Positions 1 through 13,200 of a stretch of 64,000 bases of DNA are shown piece after piece (positions within the stretch are counted from its first letter, which is position 1; every line of letters starts with the position of its first letter). The stretch is taken from contig JANTQA010000045.1 in the NCBI GenBank assembly GCA_027625915.1, forward strand, positions 3,596,001-3,660,000. The letters run 5' to 3'. The translations under genes were made by a program, and so were the position numbers. The notes below the pieces were generated by a model. It worked only from the letters and a program-made list of their open reading frames with translations, was not told the DNA's origin and did not search any database. Source of the DNA: Anaeramoeba flamelloides. Taxonomy: Eukaryota > Metamonada > Anaeramoebidae.

Positions 1-1229
1 TTTATCAAAGTAATAATAATTTTTCAAAAAATATTATGAAAATATGAATAAATTATTAATCTTGTCATAGATTTTGTAAATTATATACATAAAGCACCAT
101 AATCAAAATTTCTTTCAAGATAATTTAAGTATAAACTCATTTATTTCACAATTATTCATGAAAAAACACACCTAATTTTTTTTTATGATTAAAAAGGAAA
201 AATTAAAAATAAAAACAGATAAAAAACATTAGGATTAATTACGACAATAGAAAAAAATAAGTAAAAAGAATTTTAGGGAAAAATGGTAATAATTGTTTTT
301 TTTTAAAAAAAAAACATTATAATCTGTTAATTAGAACACCCACTAATAATAGTTATAATACTATTTGATTAATAGGGTTTATTTTGATACTTGATAATTA
401 ATATTCATTTGGGAGTTGTTGTTTTATTGTTGTAATTTCTTTATTCTTTTTGATTAGATTTTTCTGTGTTTAACCTTTGATATTTTTTGCCTTTACCTTT
501 TCCCTTTTATTTCCAAGTTACTCATAATGACAAGTTTCAGTATCTCCAATATTAGCAAGTAACCACTTGATCTTTTTTCATTTGTAACTCTTCTTCCCAA
601 AAAATAGAAATTCAGCCAGTGGAAAAATCGAAAAAAAAAATAAAAATTTTTGTTTTATGAAATACCATAAATTCATTAAAATAAAATGAATTTGGATCTT
701 AAATTTTTCGAATATAGGAGAATAATTTCTATATGATTATTTTTTTGATATTTCATGCTAATAAATAAATTTTTTACAAAAAATAAAAAATATTTTTTAA
801 TAACTACAACCCAAACATTTTATAGTAGAAAAAATAATCAAATTTTTCTTTAATTATTATTCGCTGTGTAGCTATTATATCAATAACGATTGATGAGTTT
901 TTGAGAAATATTTTTTGAAAATCTAAAATTTGAATAAGTCTTGTTTAAATTTAAATAATTATTCCTTGAAAAAATTATTATTTATTTAAAAAAAAAAAAT
1001 AAAATAAAGTAGAATTTTCACCCATAAACATATTTAAAATTTTCTTTTTTTAACCTGTTCTTTTATTAGTTTTTTTTTTTGTTTTTTTTTTTTTTTTAAA
1101 TTCAATAAAGAGATAAGAAATAATAATAAACATGGCGAAATATATTTATAAGAAAAACTTTTATAAAAAATTATTAAAGAAAAAAGAGTAAATGAGATGA
1201 TTAATCCTGGAAATTTAAATCGCTATTGA
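1..1229. other. Intergenic region downstream of the RasGEF gene
   Basis: AT-rich sequence with many A and T homopolymers. It holds repeat B copy 1 (about 310-620). No coding frame supported. Confidence 0.6.
310..620 (+). repeat. Repeat B copy 1
   Basis: Shares a block of about 300 bp with copies at 2.8, 23.8 and 26.3 kb, including TAACCACTTGATCTTTTT, TTGTAACTCTTCTTCCCAA and an end like CCAGTGGAAAAAT. No inverted ends seen; a SINE-like element is possible. Confidence 0.65.
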
Positions 1230-4200
1230 TTATTTAATTTCTTCTCTTTTAGCTCTACGTGGTTCGCATTTCAATGACTTTTGGATAAGTATGGTTTCCT
1301 CAAGAGAGGGGAATGCTTTGATTCTGGATTCAATTTGGTAAACTGATAAAAAATTATATTCTGCTTTTTGAAAGCGTTGGAATGAATTCACAACATCATA
1401 AATTAATCTTCTTTTTTTAAAATTGATTAATGAATTAAAATAATCATCATGATTATTCTCAATTTTTTTGAGTGCAGATAAATATAATTGGAGATATTGT
1501 ATACAGGGAGGATTTATTTTCACTAATAAATCTCGATATTTGTTCAATGTATTTAATTCATTTAATTCAGAAGCCAAGGAATTAAATGTATCAAGGGTCT
1601 TTTTTGAGATCGATTCGTAGGTGAATTTGAGTCTTTTGATGGGCGCTAGGGATAACCCTTTAATAATTGCAAAGCAACTAGAAAAATTGTTTAATTTTCT
1701 TAAATGGAATGCGATCGAAATCATTCGACTAACCATTTTCGTACGATTTTTTAATAAAGGTGCTTTTAAGATCATTGTTGCAGTCCACATCGGAATACTA
1801 TTAATTCTTTTATTCAATGCAATTAGATTTTGTGCTCTATGCTTTAATTGTGGTTTTAACCATGCTAAATTCATCATCTCGGGTGCCTTTTTAGTTTTGT
1901 GATGAATGAAAAAAATCAACAAAAAAAAAAAGAAAAAATCAGAAAAGTATTAAAAAGAATTTTGATTATGAATAGCTAGTTAGTTGAAAACATTTTAAAT
2001 TTTTTTTTTACAATTTGATAAATTTTGAAACTTATTGAAAATAAAAAAATTTTTTGTCTTTATATATTTTACTCTCTGTCTATATATATATTTATTAACA
2101 TTTTCCAATTAAGGAATGAAGGGTTTTTTTCAATTTCCCAATATATTTTACATGTTATTATTTGAAATAATAGCAATATCTTGACAAATAAAATTACGAG
2201 GATATTTTTCATTATTAATTTGGATCTTTCCTAATGAACTTTGTGAAAGAATTAAATCTTATTAAATTGGAATTTAACAGTAATGAGGAAATACAAGACT
2301 ATTATTATGGATTTTAAAATTTGATAAAAATGTATACAAAAAAAAAACTTAATTTTTAGTTTTACACTATTCATAAATCTTATTCTGAAAAATGTTGTTC
2401 CCATCTAATTTGTAACTGAAACAAATCTTTTAATTTTATAAAAGTTTTCAAAACTTTATTAAAAAGATTTTAGACACACTCAAAATCAAATATAGGTGAA
2501 AAATATTCTGATTCTTTTTTTTTTCTTACTATTATATAATGGAAGGGAGGTAATATTAAAAAGATAGAGCATCCTGTTTGTCAGAACCACTGAATTAAAC
2601 TTTTTTTTAGGTATTTTTATCCTCGTTAAAACTTTGACAGTATTATAGACCCAAAGGATAGCTTTTTTTAATAATTGAAAAAGATAAATAGAGATGACTA
2701 AAAGAAAAGCAAGAAATTATTTTTATCGTTGAAAAAAAATAAAAAAAAACAATAAAGAAAAAAAAAGAAAATCAGTATAAAAAAAAATACAAGATAGCAT
2801 AATAAACAATTGGTAAAAAATAAATAAAAAAAAAACTATATTGTTTTGATTAATATCACCTAAAATCACATCCACAATAATTTTATTTCATTTATTCTGG
2901 TTTGATAAATGACCATCAACGTTCATTTGGAAAGGTAGTTGTTTAATTGTTGTAATTTCTGATTTTTTTTTTTGAATTTTTTTTTAGTAGTACTTGATAT
3001 GTTTTCTCTTTGATTTTTTTTTTTTTTTTATTTCCAGGTTATTCATACTTTCATGTGTCAAGTATCACAGTATTGGTAAATAACCACTTGTTCTTTTTCC
3101 TTTGTAACTCTTCTTCCCAATATAAAGAAGATTCAGCCTGGGGAAAAATGGAAAAGAATAAATATTTTTATTATTATTTCTAATCGTTTTTTGTGTATTA
3201 TTGGTTTTTTTCTTCCATATATGTAAACACATAATGTGCACCGGAAATCATAAGACTGTAAGCTTATAAGATTTTTTTATTTTTATTGAGTTACAAGACT
3301 ATTAAGTACACCCCCATTTCTAGATTTTCTCATTTTGAAAGAATAAAGAATCCTAAAATTAAATTTTTAAATTATTTTTTTTTTTTGTTTTTTGGTATTT
3401 ACTACAGAAATGAACTGTTTATTGTGCTATTATATATAAAAATTAATAATCAAGATTTATTTTTACTTCGGTTTTAATAAAAAGTAAAAAACGAATGAAT
3501 ATTTTTTTGTCCCAGGTATTTTACATTTTTAAAAAAATTATCTCAATTCAAATATTTTTTTTCAGATTCCAAAAGCAAATAACAAATCTTAAAAACAAAA
3601 AATAATTTCAACATTTCTTTGTAAATTTTTAAAAAAAATTTATTATTCTTTTATTTCTTTAATATTTTATTCTTAATTTTCAAAAATGAAATTTTTTTCT
3701 TAATTTTTTGTTTTTTAAATAAATCCTTTTTAAAAAAGTTAAAAAGATAATCTAAACCATTTTCCACCGAAAGGTACACAATTGTGGTAAATGAATTGCA
3801 TATGTTTAAAGTGTTTGAATAAATATTAGAAGAAAATATTTAATTTGGAAATTTCAAAATTAAAATCATTTTTTAATCATTTTTTCACATTTTTGCTTTT
3901 TTTTTCACATTTTTTTTCACATCTAATTCTTGATTAAATTATTTTATTATTGCAAGATCTATAGTCACTTAGTAAAAAAATGTGCTATTCTAATGTTATT
4001 GAAACAGTAAAAATGATTGTAGAAAAATTATATTGGTTTCATTTGGAATTTTATTTTGATTCTTCAAAAGGAGATCGAAATAGAACATTGTTGTTTTTTT
4101 TTTCAATAGATATCTCTAAGAAATTTAATTTTTCAATTTTTTAGAAAAATATCGTGATTGATGATATTTATTTCAGACTGGTATCAACAATTCTCTGTTG

Positions 4201-7200
4201 TGTATTATTATAATTATTTTTTTTATTTATTCTTTAAGAGGCCAATTATATCAAATAATTGATATTTGGTAAAAAATTTTTTGGGTTACTTTGACAGTAA
4301 CAAATTTTTAATTAAAGTAATTGAAATATAGTGTGACAAAAAAGTTTTCAAAAGTATCTTTAAAACGGAAAATAAGCTTCAAAAGATCTATTTTTATTCA
4401 GGATATGATTAAAAACTATTTTTATCGCACTTTTTAAAATGGATTTGATGTATATTATTTTTTGTATTTTTAAAAAAATGAAATAAGATAAGAATAAAGA
4501 ATTTGTTAAAAATATAAAAAAGAGAAAATTTACTTTAATTTTTTTATAAAGCGAAAAATCGATTAATGTAATTTGGCGTGCGATTTCTTCAGGATCAACA
4601 TCAAATAATGATAATTTTGGTGAAAAAATATTTTTAGGTAATTTCGCATCTGGAGGATCTTCAAAATTTGAGTTATCCTTGGAATCACAAGAATTTAAAT
4701 TTCTTTCAATAACTTGCTTCAGATTTTCTGCCATTCCTTTAAAACCATCGTTGATTAAGGTATTTTCAATAAAATCTTGAACTTCATTTAATAGCTTTTC
4801 ATTAAAATCAGAAAAATAATCTGTAATCCAAAATTTTAAAAAATTGCAAACTCTTAATTTAATTTGTTGTACTCGGTTTTGATAAAGAATTTGTTTTTCT
4901 TTTGGGATATTATATCGATCAATTAATTTATATAATAATATTCTTGGAGTTGTAAAAGATTGATAAGTCATTAAAAAGGTTTTTAACCATAAAACTTTTG
5001 GTTTTGTTTCATGAGTTAAAAATTCAACTAATTGATTTAAGCTTGCTGCTTTTATTTCCTTTGTTACATTTTCTGTTTTTTCTTCTTCTTCATTTTCTTT
5101 TTCTTTTGGGTTTTCTTTCTTAACGGATTTTTCCTCATATATAATAGATGTATTTTGCTCTTCCTCCCAAATTGATGTTAATTCTTCATCAAATTCTTCT
5201 CCACGCTCATAGCTATTAATATTAATTTGAAAAAATGATTTTATTAAAAAATTGAAATTTAATGAAATTAGATTTCATATTCAATAACTAAAACTATTAT
5301 TTTTTGATTTTTGAAAATTATTGGATATATAAAAGTTCATTAATAACAAATTTGTAATGCCCATTTTTAAAAATTTTGATTCACTTTTTTTTGGTTTTGG
5401 TTTTATTTTTTTTTAAATTTGTAAAAATATTAGGCTTTTATGTGTTTACCATTTATTAAAAGTGAATTATTAATAAGATTTGATAATTGGTTACTCTTTT
5501 TTTTTAATTTTTTTTTTTTTTCAATTTATTAAACCATTTTTTAGTCAAATGGGCCCAGTTCTGGTAAATGAATTAGATGCATTTTAAGGGTTTGAACAGA
5601 GATTAGAAGAAAAAAATTAATTTGGAAAATTTCAAAATTGAAATCAAAATTTCTCATTTTGGCACATTTTGCTTTTTTTTCTTTTTTTCTATTTTTCATT
5701 GACATCCTAATTCTTGATTAAATTTTTTTTATTGCAAGAACAAAAGTCACTTGGTAAAAACATGTTATTTTATGGTTATTGAAATAGTAAAAATGATTGT
5801 GGAGAAATGATATTGACTTCCATTGGAATTTTATTTGATTCTTCAATAAGAGTATCAAAATAATTATTGTTGTTTTTCTCAATAGTAAGAATTATAGTTT
5901 TTCAATTTTTTATGAAAATATCTTGATTTATTAGTTTTATTTCAGACGGATATCAACTATTTTTTGATCTGTATTATTCTACTTGTTTTTTTATTTGCTC
6001 TTCAAAGGTCATTTATAAAAAATAGTTGATATTTGAAAAAAATGTTTTTTTTTTTTGGATTTCCTGTGACTGAAACAAAGTGTATTTTGGGTGGGTAACA
6101 ATTTTTGAAATATAGTTTAGAATCCAATAATTAGGGAACAAATAAAGGGTTTTTTTAAAATGTAAAACAATAATATTATTCTTTAGTTAGTGACCAAAAT
6201 TATTAATATAATAAAGTATTACCCTAGTGCCGAAAGCAAGTTTACAATCCCAATCCCAAAATCTGTTTGTGTTGTTTGTGAATCCAAGGTTTGATCCCAA
6301 ATAGTATCAACGTTTTTTATCGCTACACGTACTAAACTTTGAAGTCTACTATCTCGGAGATATCTTGGTATATCTAAAATAATATTAATTGAAATAATAA
6401 AAATGCAAAAAGAGATATTATGAGTTTTATATATTTATAAATAATTTAATTAAATTCAACAGATGTTATTAAATAAAATTTCAACTTTCAGGATTAATGA
6501 AAAATTAGTTTGTTTGTATGGATGAATAACATTGATTTTATTGGTTTAATAGAGAAATTTTAACAAAAAAAAATGGGATCATGAGTTTTTTGTTCTAAAA
6601 CCCCCCGACTTCCATTTTTTCAGAGTTTTATGTTAATTCTTTAAAGATTAAATTAGGGAACGTATCATTATTTATGAATTTCGAACAGGGGGTGTGGGTT
6701 TTAAGTAAAAGTAAATTTTTTTTTCATTTTTTTATTTTTTTAACAAATAAGCAAAAGTGATTACAAATGGTGATATTATGGAACAATTGAATTTTATTAA
6801 TGCCAGTGCAAAAAGAATATTATAAAGCCTAAAATTACAAAAAAAAAACCCTACAATATATTTTTTTAAGATCTTGAAAGTGCAAGAAAAACAAAAGAGT
6901 GTTGATGATAATGTAGGAAAAACGCAATAATACCAATAAATTATGATATTAATCTTAAACAGTGATTCAATATATTATAACTTTAATCCATAAAATTGTG
7001 ATAATCAACAAAATTTTGATAGAAGGTAAAGAATTTTTTTTGAATAAAAAAAGTATTGCTTTATTCGTTTTGTTCTTTTTTTTTTTTTTTTACAATATGA
7101 AAATTTCAAATGATTTGGTTAAATCAAATAATATACAACACATTCAGAAAAAGATGTTGTAATATAGCTAAAGTGACTTTTTTTACGAAGAGGTAATTGC

Positions 7201-10200
7201 CTTCAAAAAGTTAAATTCTCAAGAAAGAAGAAAGCTTTCAATATCATTCTTAATTGATTAAAAAAAAACCATTTTTATTTACTATAAAGTCAAAATAAAT
7301 AGAAGAAGGGGAAAAACTATCCAGACAATGGATTAAATTTGAAAGTGTATAGTTATATTATTAAGAAAGTTTTAAAACTTGAACCACCCCTTTAAGCTTG
7401 ATAGAGTTAAGTAAATATTTCAACCCAATACAATGAAATACAAAATATTTCACTGATTTGTAGTGGTCAATACTTTATTATTAGTGGTAATACCTAATAC
7501 AATCAAGAGACCGAGAAATTATTAATGATTTCAAAGGATTAATATAGTTGATAAAATGGGACAATTGATTTGCCAATCATATCAAGACCAAATATAAATT
7601 ATCTTTTGTTTGATCCTTGCTTTTTTTTTTTTATTCATTTTTTAAAAAGCTCACTTTCTTATTTCCCAAGGTAAATCTATTCTCAAAAATTATGAATTAA
7701 AAACGGATTTTTAAATTATTCAAAAATGTCTCAACTGTACTGTTTGAGAATACTTTTTAATCTCAATAGTAAGATAGTTCTTGCAATTTATCATATTATT
7801 ATGATTGTTTAAACTGTATCCCAAATTGAAATAGAAATTTATAGTTGTCTAAAATAATAAAGAAAAAATTAATAAAAAAAAAAAAATGAGTATTTTTCAC
7901 ATACAAAAGGTTTTAATATTAATTGTAATCAAACAATATATTTGTGTAAAAGAAAGATTAAATATTTTAAAATTAAAATACCAAAGTTAATTTCAAAAAA
8001 AAAAAAAAAAATTCAATAAACTTCTCAATACGAATTGTAAAAAAAATTCTTTCTCAAAATTCGGAATAATTCCGGAATAAAAATGAATCAAATTTTAACT
8101 ATTTCATTATTAAAGTTTTCCAATGGCATCGAGCAAATTTTAATGAAGGTTTGAATTCTATATTATCTTGCAGAATTCCCAAAAGCCAAAATCACTCATT
8201 AGAAATTTTAATAAGAGTTCTAAATAGTTGGATTTATAGGAAAATACAAATCCCAGATGAAGAGAAAATTCTTCAAATGTAAAAATCAACAACACAATTA
8301 AAAATAATTTCTCTTGTCTATTCCCTTTTAATAATTCTCTCACATAAAAAAATTTTTCTAAAAAAAAAACATAAATCGAATACTGAATTATATATTTTTA
8401 ATTTTTGTAATAAATATTAAAATTTGTGAAATTTTCGGTTTATTTAAAAATTTTGGAAAACCTGGGACATTTTAGAGCACTCTACAACACTCTAGGACAC
8501 TCTAGGACATTTCCATTGGATTTTCAGAATTTAAAAGAATAAACTAAAATCAAAGATTTCAGTCTATTATTTTGAATCCCTGAAAACCCATTACATGAAA
8601 TACTTATCATCAGAAATTTTTTTTCTATATTTCAGTTTTATTAGATAAGTACAGTATTTTTAAAAATATTATTTATTCTCTATTAAATAAATATCTCAAA
8701 GTTGAATTTAACTAAAATTCATTATTTTAGTAATTCCATTGTAATTTTACCTTGAAAAACTATCTTTTTTTCAAGATTAGAGACTTTTAAAAATCGTAGA
8801 ACTTCTAACAACAATAAAAACAATAGCCTCAATACTTTGAAGTTCAGGAATGTTGGGCATATTATAAATAAACTTTATTACTAATGATGAAATGTTAATT
8901 AAAGTAATATTTTTATCTAACTTCAAATTTTCAATTTTATTTTTTGATCCTAGTGTTGTATAAAGCAAAATTAAAAAATTTTTCAATTAACTCATTAATA
9001 CATGTTTAATTAATTATAATATAATTTAGATCTCACTATCCACTTGATTTAAGAAATTAATTTAATTTCTCTTTAAGGCATTAGTGTCTATCACGCAGAA
9101 GTCTAGAATTAAAGTATGTTATCATTGAATGTAAATCATATCTGTTTTATAGGGTTCAAATTTCTCTAAAAATTCTATTTATAAAATAGTTCAAAAAGCT
9201 GATCTCATCAATTAAAAAAGATACTTGTTTTACTAAAAATCCAAGACTTTTAGAAAAAAATATGCATTTTTGTCACAAATTTAAAGGTTGAATTATCAAT
9301 ATACAGACTCCAAAGTTGCAAAATATTTTTCTGAAATTTATTTCGAAAACTAGATTAGTTTATCAAAAATTCAATTTTTTTAAAAAAATTTAACAATTTG
9401 CAAATAGATTTTTTTAAAATATTGAATCAAATAATGAAAAAAAAATGATTTTACAATTAGTTTCATAAAAAGGAAACAAAATAATCAAGTTTTTTGGTTT
9501 TTGTGTTAATAATTATTGAGTTAATCTTTGAAATTATAAAAATGTTGAAAAAATAGTTATTTTTGAAGGTTCTAAATATTTATTATTAAATATTGGAAAA
9601 CTAAACTCCAATTAAAAATTTTTAACACACCAAAATTCGATTTGTGAAAAAAATTTCTTATTTAATCAATTCTATAAGAAATACCAAATTAGAACCATTC
9701 GCTAATTGGAATTTTAACAATTGTTTATAAATTACATTAACTCATAAAACAAAAAAAATAAATAATTATTAATATTAATAAATCGAGATTGTATTAAAAA
9801 TTTTGGAGAAAGAAAAACAAAAAAATGCATTGATAAATTTGTTTAAATTCAATTTGGGAATATTGATCGATCAAATGTTTAGATATCATTGACTAATTTT
9901 ATTTGAGTTCTTCTATTTTGAACAACCCAACTTTTAGCATGTAATCAATGGTTGAAAAAAATATTTTGATCTAACTAAGCAGTTAAGTAATTCAAAAAAT
10001 AAGATGAAAACAAAAAAACTCAAAGATGAAAAAATGATTTTGATATTTTTCAAAAATCAAAATTTATTTACAATTTGAATGAAATTGTATTATTGTGATT
10101 CTTTTAACTGTTTTAAATGTGTAGAAAATTTTGGAATTTTAGTTTATATTGATGTTACAATTAGCTTTATAAGAAAGGAAACAAAACTAAACAGTCTTTT

Positions 10201-13200
10201 GGGTTTTTGTGTTGATGATTATTGAGAAATTTTTGAAATTAAAAAATGAAAAAAATAATTACTTTTGGAAGTTCTAAATCTGAATTATTAAATACTGTAA
10301 TATTAATTATTTTTGAGTTTCCATCTTAAAATGTTGAAACATAATTATAAAACAATTTTTCAAATCACAATTTTTAATTATTATCACAAGTAAAAAATCC
10401 AATAATTGATGAGCTTAATAATATTTATAATAGATTTTTTTTCGAGTCACAGAAACCATTTGAAACTATGGTAGCACTAATATCATTTACACCGAATTCC
10501 AAATATTTTGATTATAGAAAAATCAATGATGACACTAATCCCTTAAAGAGAACTTGTCTTTCATAAATTGGTGCAATATATCAATTTTACAATTTTTTTT
10601 TGGTTTACCAAGTAAATAGTTAAAAATGATAAAGAAAACAGCGGGTATTTATTTAAATTTCTGTTACATTATATTGGTAATCTATCAAATATCAGTGTTT
10701 AAGAGAAATAATTCTATTAAAGTATTTGAAATTTCAGAACGTAGTTATATTTTACCTTTTTTGAAAATTTTCAATAATAAGAACCTTACTGAAAAAAGAT
10801 TTTTTTAGTGTAATGGGGTATTGAAACTTTGGAAACCAAATTATTATTAGTTATTCTATTTATGGAAAAGAAAGCGAACCCAAAGTAAATCAGGGTTGTG
10901 ACTTTATTTTTTCAATTTTTTGCACATTTTTTTTATTAAATTTTTGTTTTTATTAAATTCTCTTTTGAATTGAGAGATGTGTTTATATGAATGGGTTAAA
11001 TTAATGAAAGGGTAAAATCAAAAAAAGATACCCGAAAAGATGTGGATTTGAAATAACTATTTTCTTTTTAGAATACTAAAAAAGAAAGATCGCCTTTTCA
11101 AATAAACTTGTTGAAATCAAGAATGAAAAAAAAAAATTCAAAGTATATTTTACTATAGTTATTTCTTTATCTTCTTAATCTGGATTAGAATAAATAGGGT
11201 ATTATCTCGTATTTCTCGTACCATTACCATTTATTATTTAACCAAAACCTTTTTTTACAAATTTATTTTCAAGAATTCGATTTTCAAAATATTTTTATCA
11301 AAAAAAAAAAAAAAAAAAGAATTATGTTTCAAAGATATAAGGTAAAGGATTGAATTGTTTATTTATTTATTATGGCTGCGATTGAATAGAAGTCTATTGT
11401 ACTTATATAATGGCGGGGTTTTTTTTTTTTTTTGTAAATATAGTCGTTGTTTTGAATATGTATTTGTAATACATGTTATCTTTAGCTAGTAGAACATAAG
11501 TATTTTTCTCTTTTATTTATTTGTTCAATAATTTTCTTTTTAAGTTTTTTTATTTTTTTCTTGAATTTTCTTTTTTTGAATTTTTAGAAGTTTTAGGTAT
11601 TCAAATTTGATTAAGTCTTTAAACACCTCTGTCCATAATTTGTTTAAGGGTGGGTATTCACATAATATGTAAGGTATATCTTCGATTAATGTATCACAGA
11701 ATATACATTTATCTGTTTTAAACCTAATAAGGAATTGAATTATCTAAATCAAAAAAAAACTATAAAAAGTTCAACTCAGTAAAAAAGAAAATATGGGAAA
11801 AAAATTTAAAAAACATTCCTATTTTTTTTGGTTTTTCCAATTTGATTGGCAATAAATAATTTGAAAATCAAACTAATACATCCAATAAATCTATTTTTCT
11901 GAAATAATCTTTTAAAAAAATATCATATTTCCTTGAAAGATAAATCTAAATTAGATAAGTTTTAAGAAAATTGGAATTAAAATTCATTTTGGAAAATTAT
12001 TTCGAAAATAACAAGGAATTTGTTTCTCAAAAATTTTTTGATAAAAAAAGTTTTTCCAAGAAGAATTAAAAATAAAATGGAGTAAAGAAGAAGTAATTAA
12101 ATCAAATTTTACACATAAGATCAATAAATTAATGATTTGTATTTTTTTTTTCTTGATCCATTTTTTAATTACAATTCTGGCATTTTTTAACGTACACTCT
12201 AATTATTCATATTTGTCCTTAAAAAAATATTTTTTTTATGGCATATTTCTTAAAAACAAGAACATAATTTTTATTTAGACTTATGTATGTGTTGAAAATA
12301 AAAAAATTGTGTGTTGTTATGAACTATCTTTTTATTGTGTGTTATTGGTTTTTTTTTGTGTGTCTTATTTTGATTATTTTGTGCCTTGTATGTGTTCTTA
12401 TAGTTCTTATTTTATTTATAGTGCGCACTAAAAAGTTCGATGGCTGTATTCTGATTTGCATTTTTTTTTTTTTTTTTTTAACTAGGATAGTTGACACTCC
12501 CCTATTCATTTAAACATTCATTTATTTAGTTAAAGTAATGATTTTAATGTTTCAGTTTCGAATAAATCATGGCACTCAAAATTGGTAAAATGTAACTATT
12601 CCTTAAAATGGGATCAAAAATTTGAATCTGATTTTCTTTTTACTTATCGTTTTGATAAGAATGAAGTTTTCGTTTCAATTCTCTCATTTTATTTTTCCTA
12701 AACATTTGTTGTGGTGATCCATGGGTTGTGTTTTCTTTATTTTTAAATGGGTGCCCTAAATCAAAACTCTCACCCAACGAATCGAAGAAAAATTGGATTG
12801 AATTTTTTTTTTTGATTAAAAAATTCAAATAAAAGCTTGCAAAAGCATGGGTAAAAAAGGTTTGTCTCAAAATAACATAAATTCACAAAACAATTTACTT
12901 TTGAAAGAGTTTAAGAGAGATCAGAATACTAAATTTTATCAATCCAACCTTAGAATAAAAAAATATTGATTTGTTTACAAATTATTTTTGGTTTTTCAAC
13001 AAGAATTTTTCTTGCAGAAAAGTGCTAAATTTTTTGATATTTGTGAAACTCTTAAATGTTTAGTATTTTTTTTTTCAAGTGAAAATTGATGTTTTTTTGT
13101 TCAGATTTCGATAATTATCGAAAGGAAGAAAAAAAAAGAAAAAATTAATCTTTGCTTACATTGTACACCAGAATCTTTTTGAATAATTTTTTTTGTTTTT

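Larger units (their letters stand above)
1887..4533 (-). other. 2647-bp last intron of the RasGEF gene
   Basis: Bounded by donor GTAAAT (4528-4533) and acceptor AAAG (1887-1890). Both flanking exon ends are phase 0, and joining them gives IKAPEMMNLAW, matching the usual IKPxELLxQAW start of the RasGEF catalytic core. It contains repeat B copy 2 and repeat C copy 1. Confidence 0.8.
6374..13159 (-). other. 6786-bp third intron of the RasGEF gene
   Basis: Donor GTAAGC follows CAAT, and acceptor ATTTTAG precedes ATATACC. Phase 1 matches and gives GVQYIPRYLRD, linking the LisH motif to its downstream linker. It contains repeat A copy 1, flanking direct repeats and repeat D copy 1. A short minus frame at 12640-12870 (FDLGHPFKNKENTTHGSPQQ) has protein-like composition but no in-phase splice link. 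Confidence 0.75.

Noticed and set aside
9140-9175. GGTTCAAATT looked like a tRNA B-box
   Set aside because: No cloverleaf, A-box or acceptor stem can be formed around it.
12640-12870. 76-codon minus frame with protein-like composition (FDLGHPFKNKENTTHG)
   Set aside because: It lies inside the 6.8-kb RasGEF intron and no in-phase splice link to the LisH exon exists; the direct link from 13160 to 6373 fits phase and family better. It could still be an alternative last exon.
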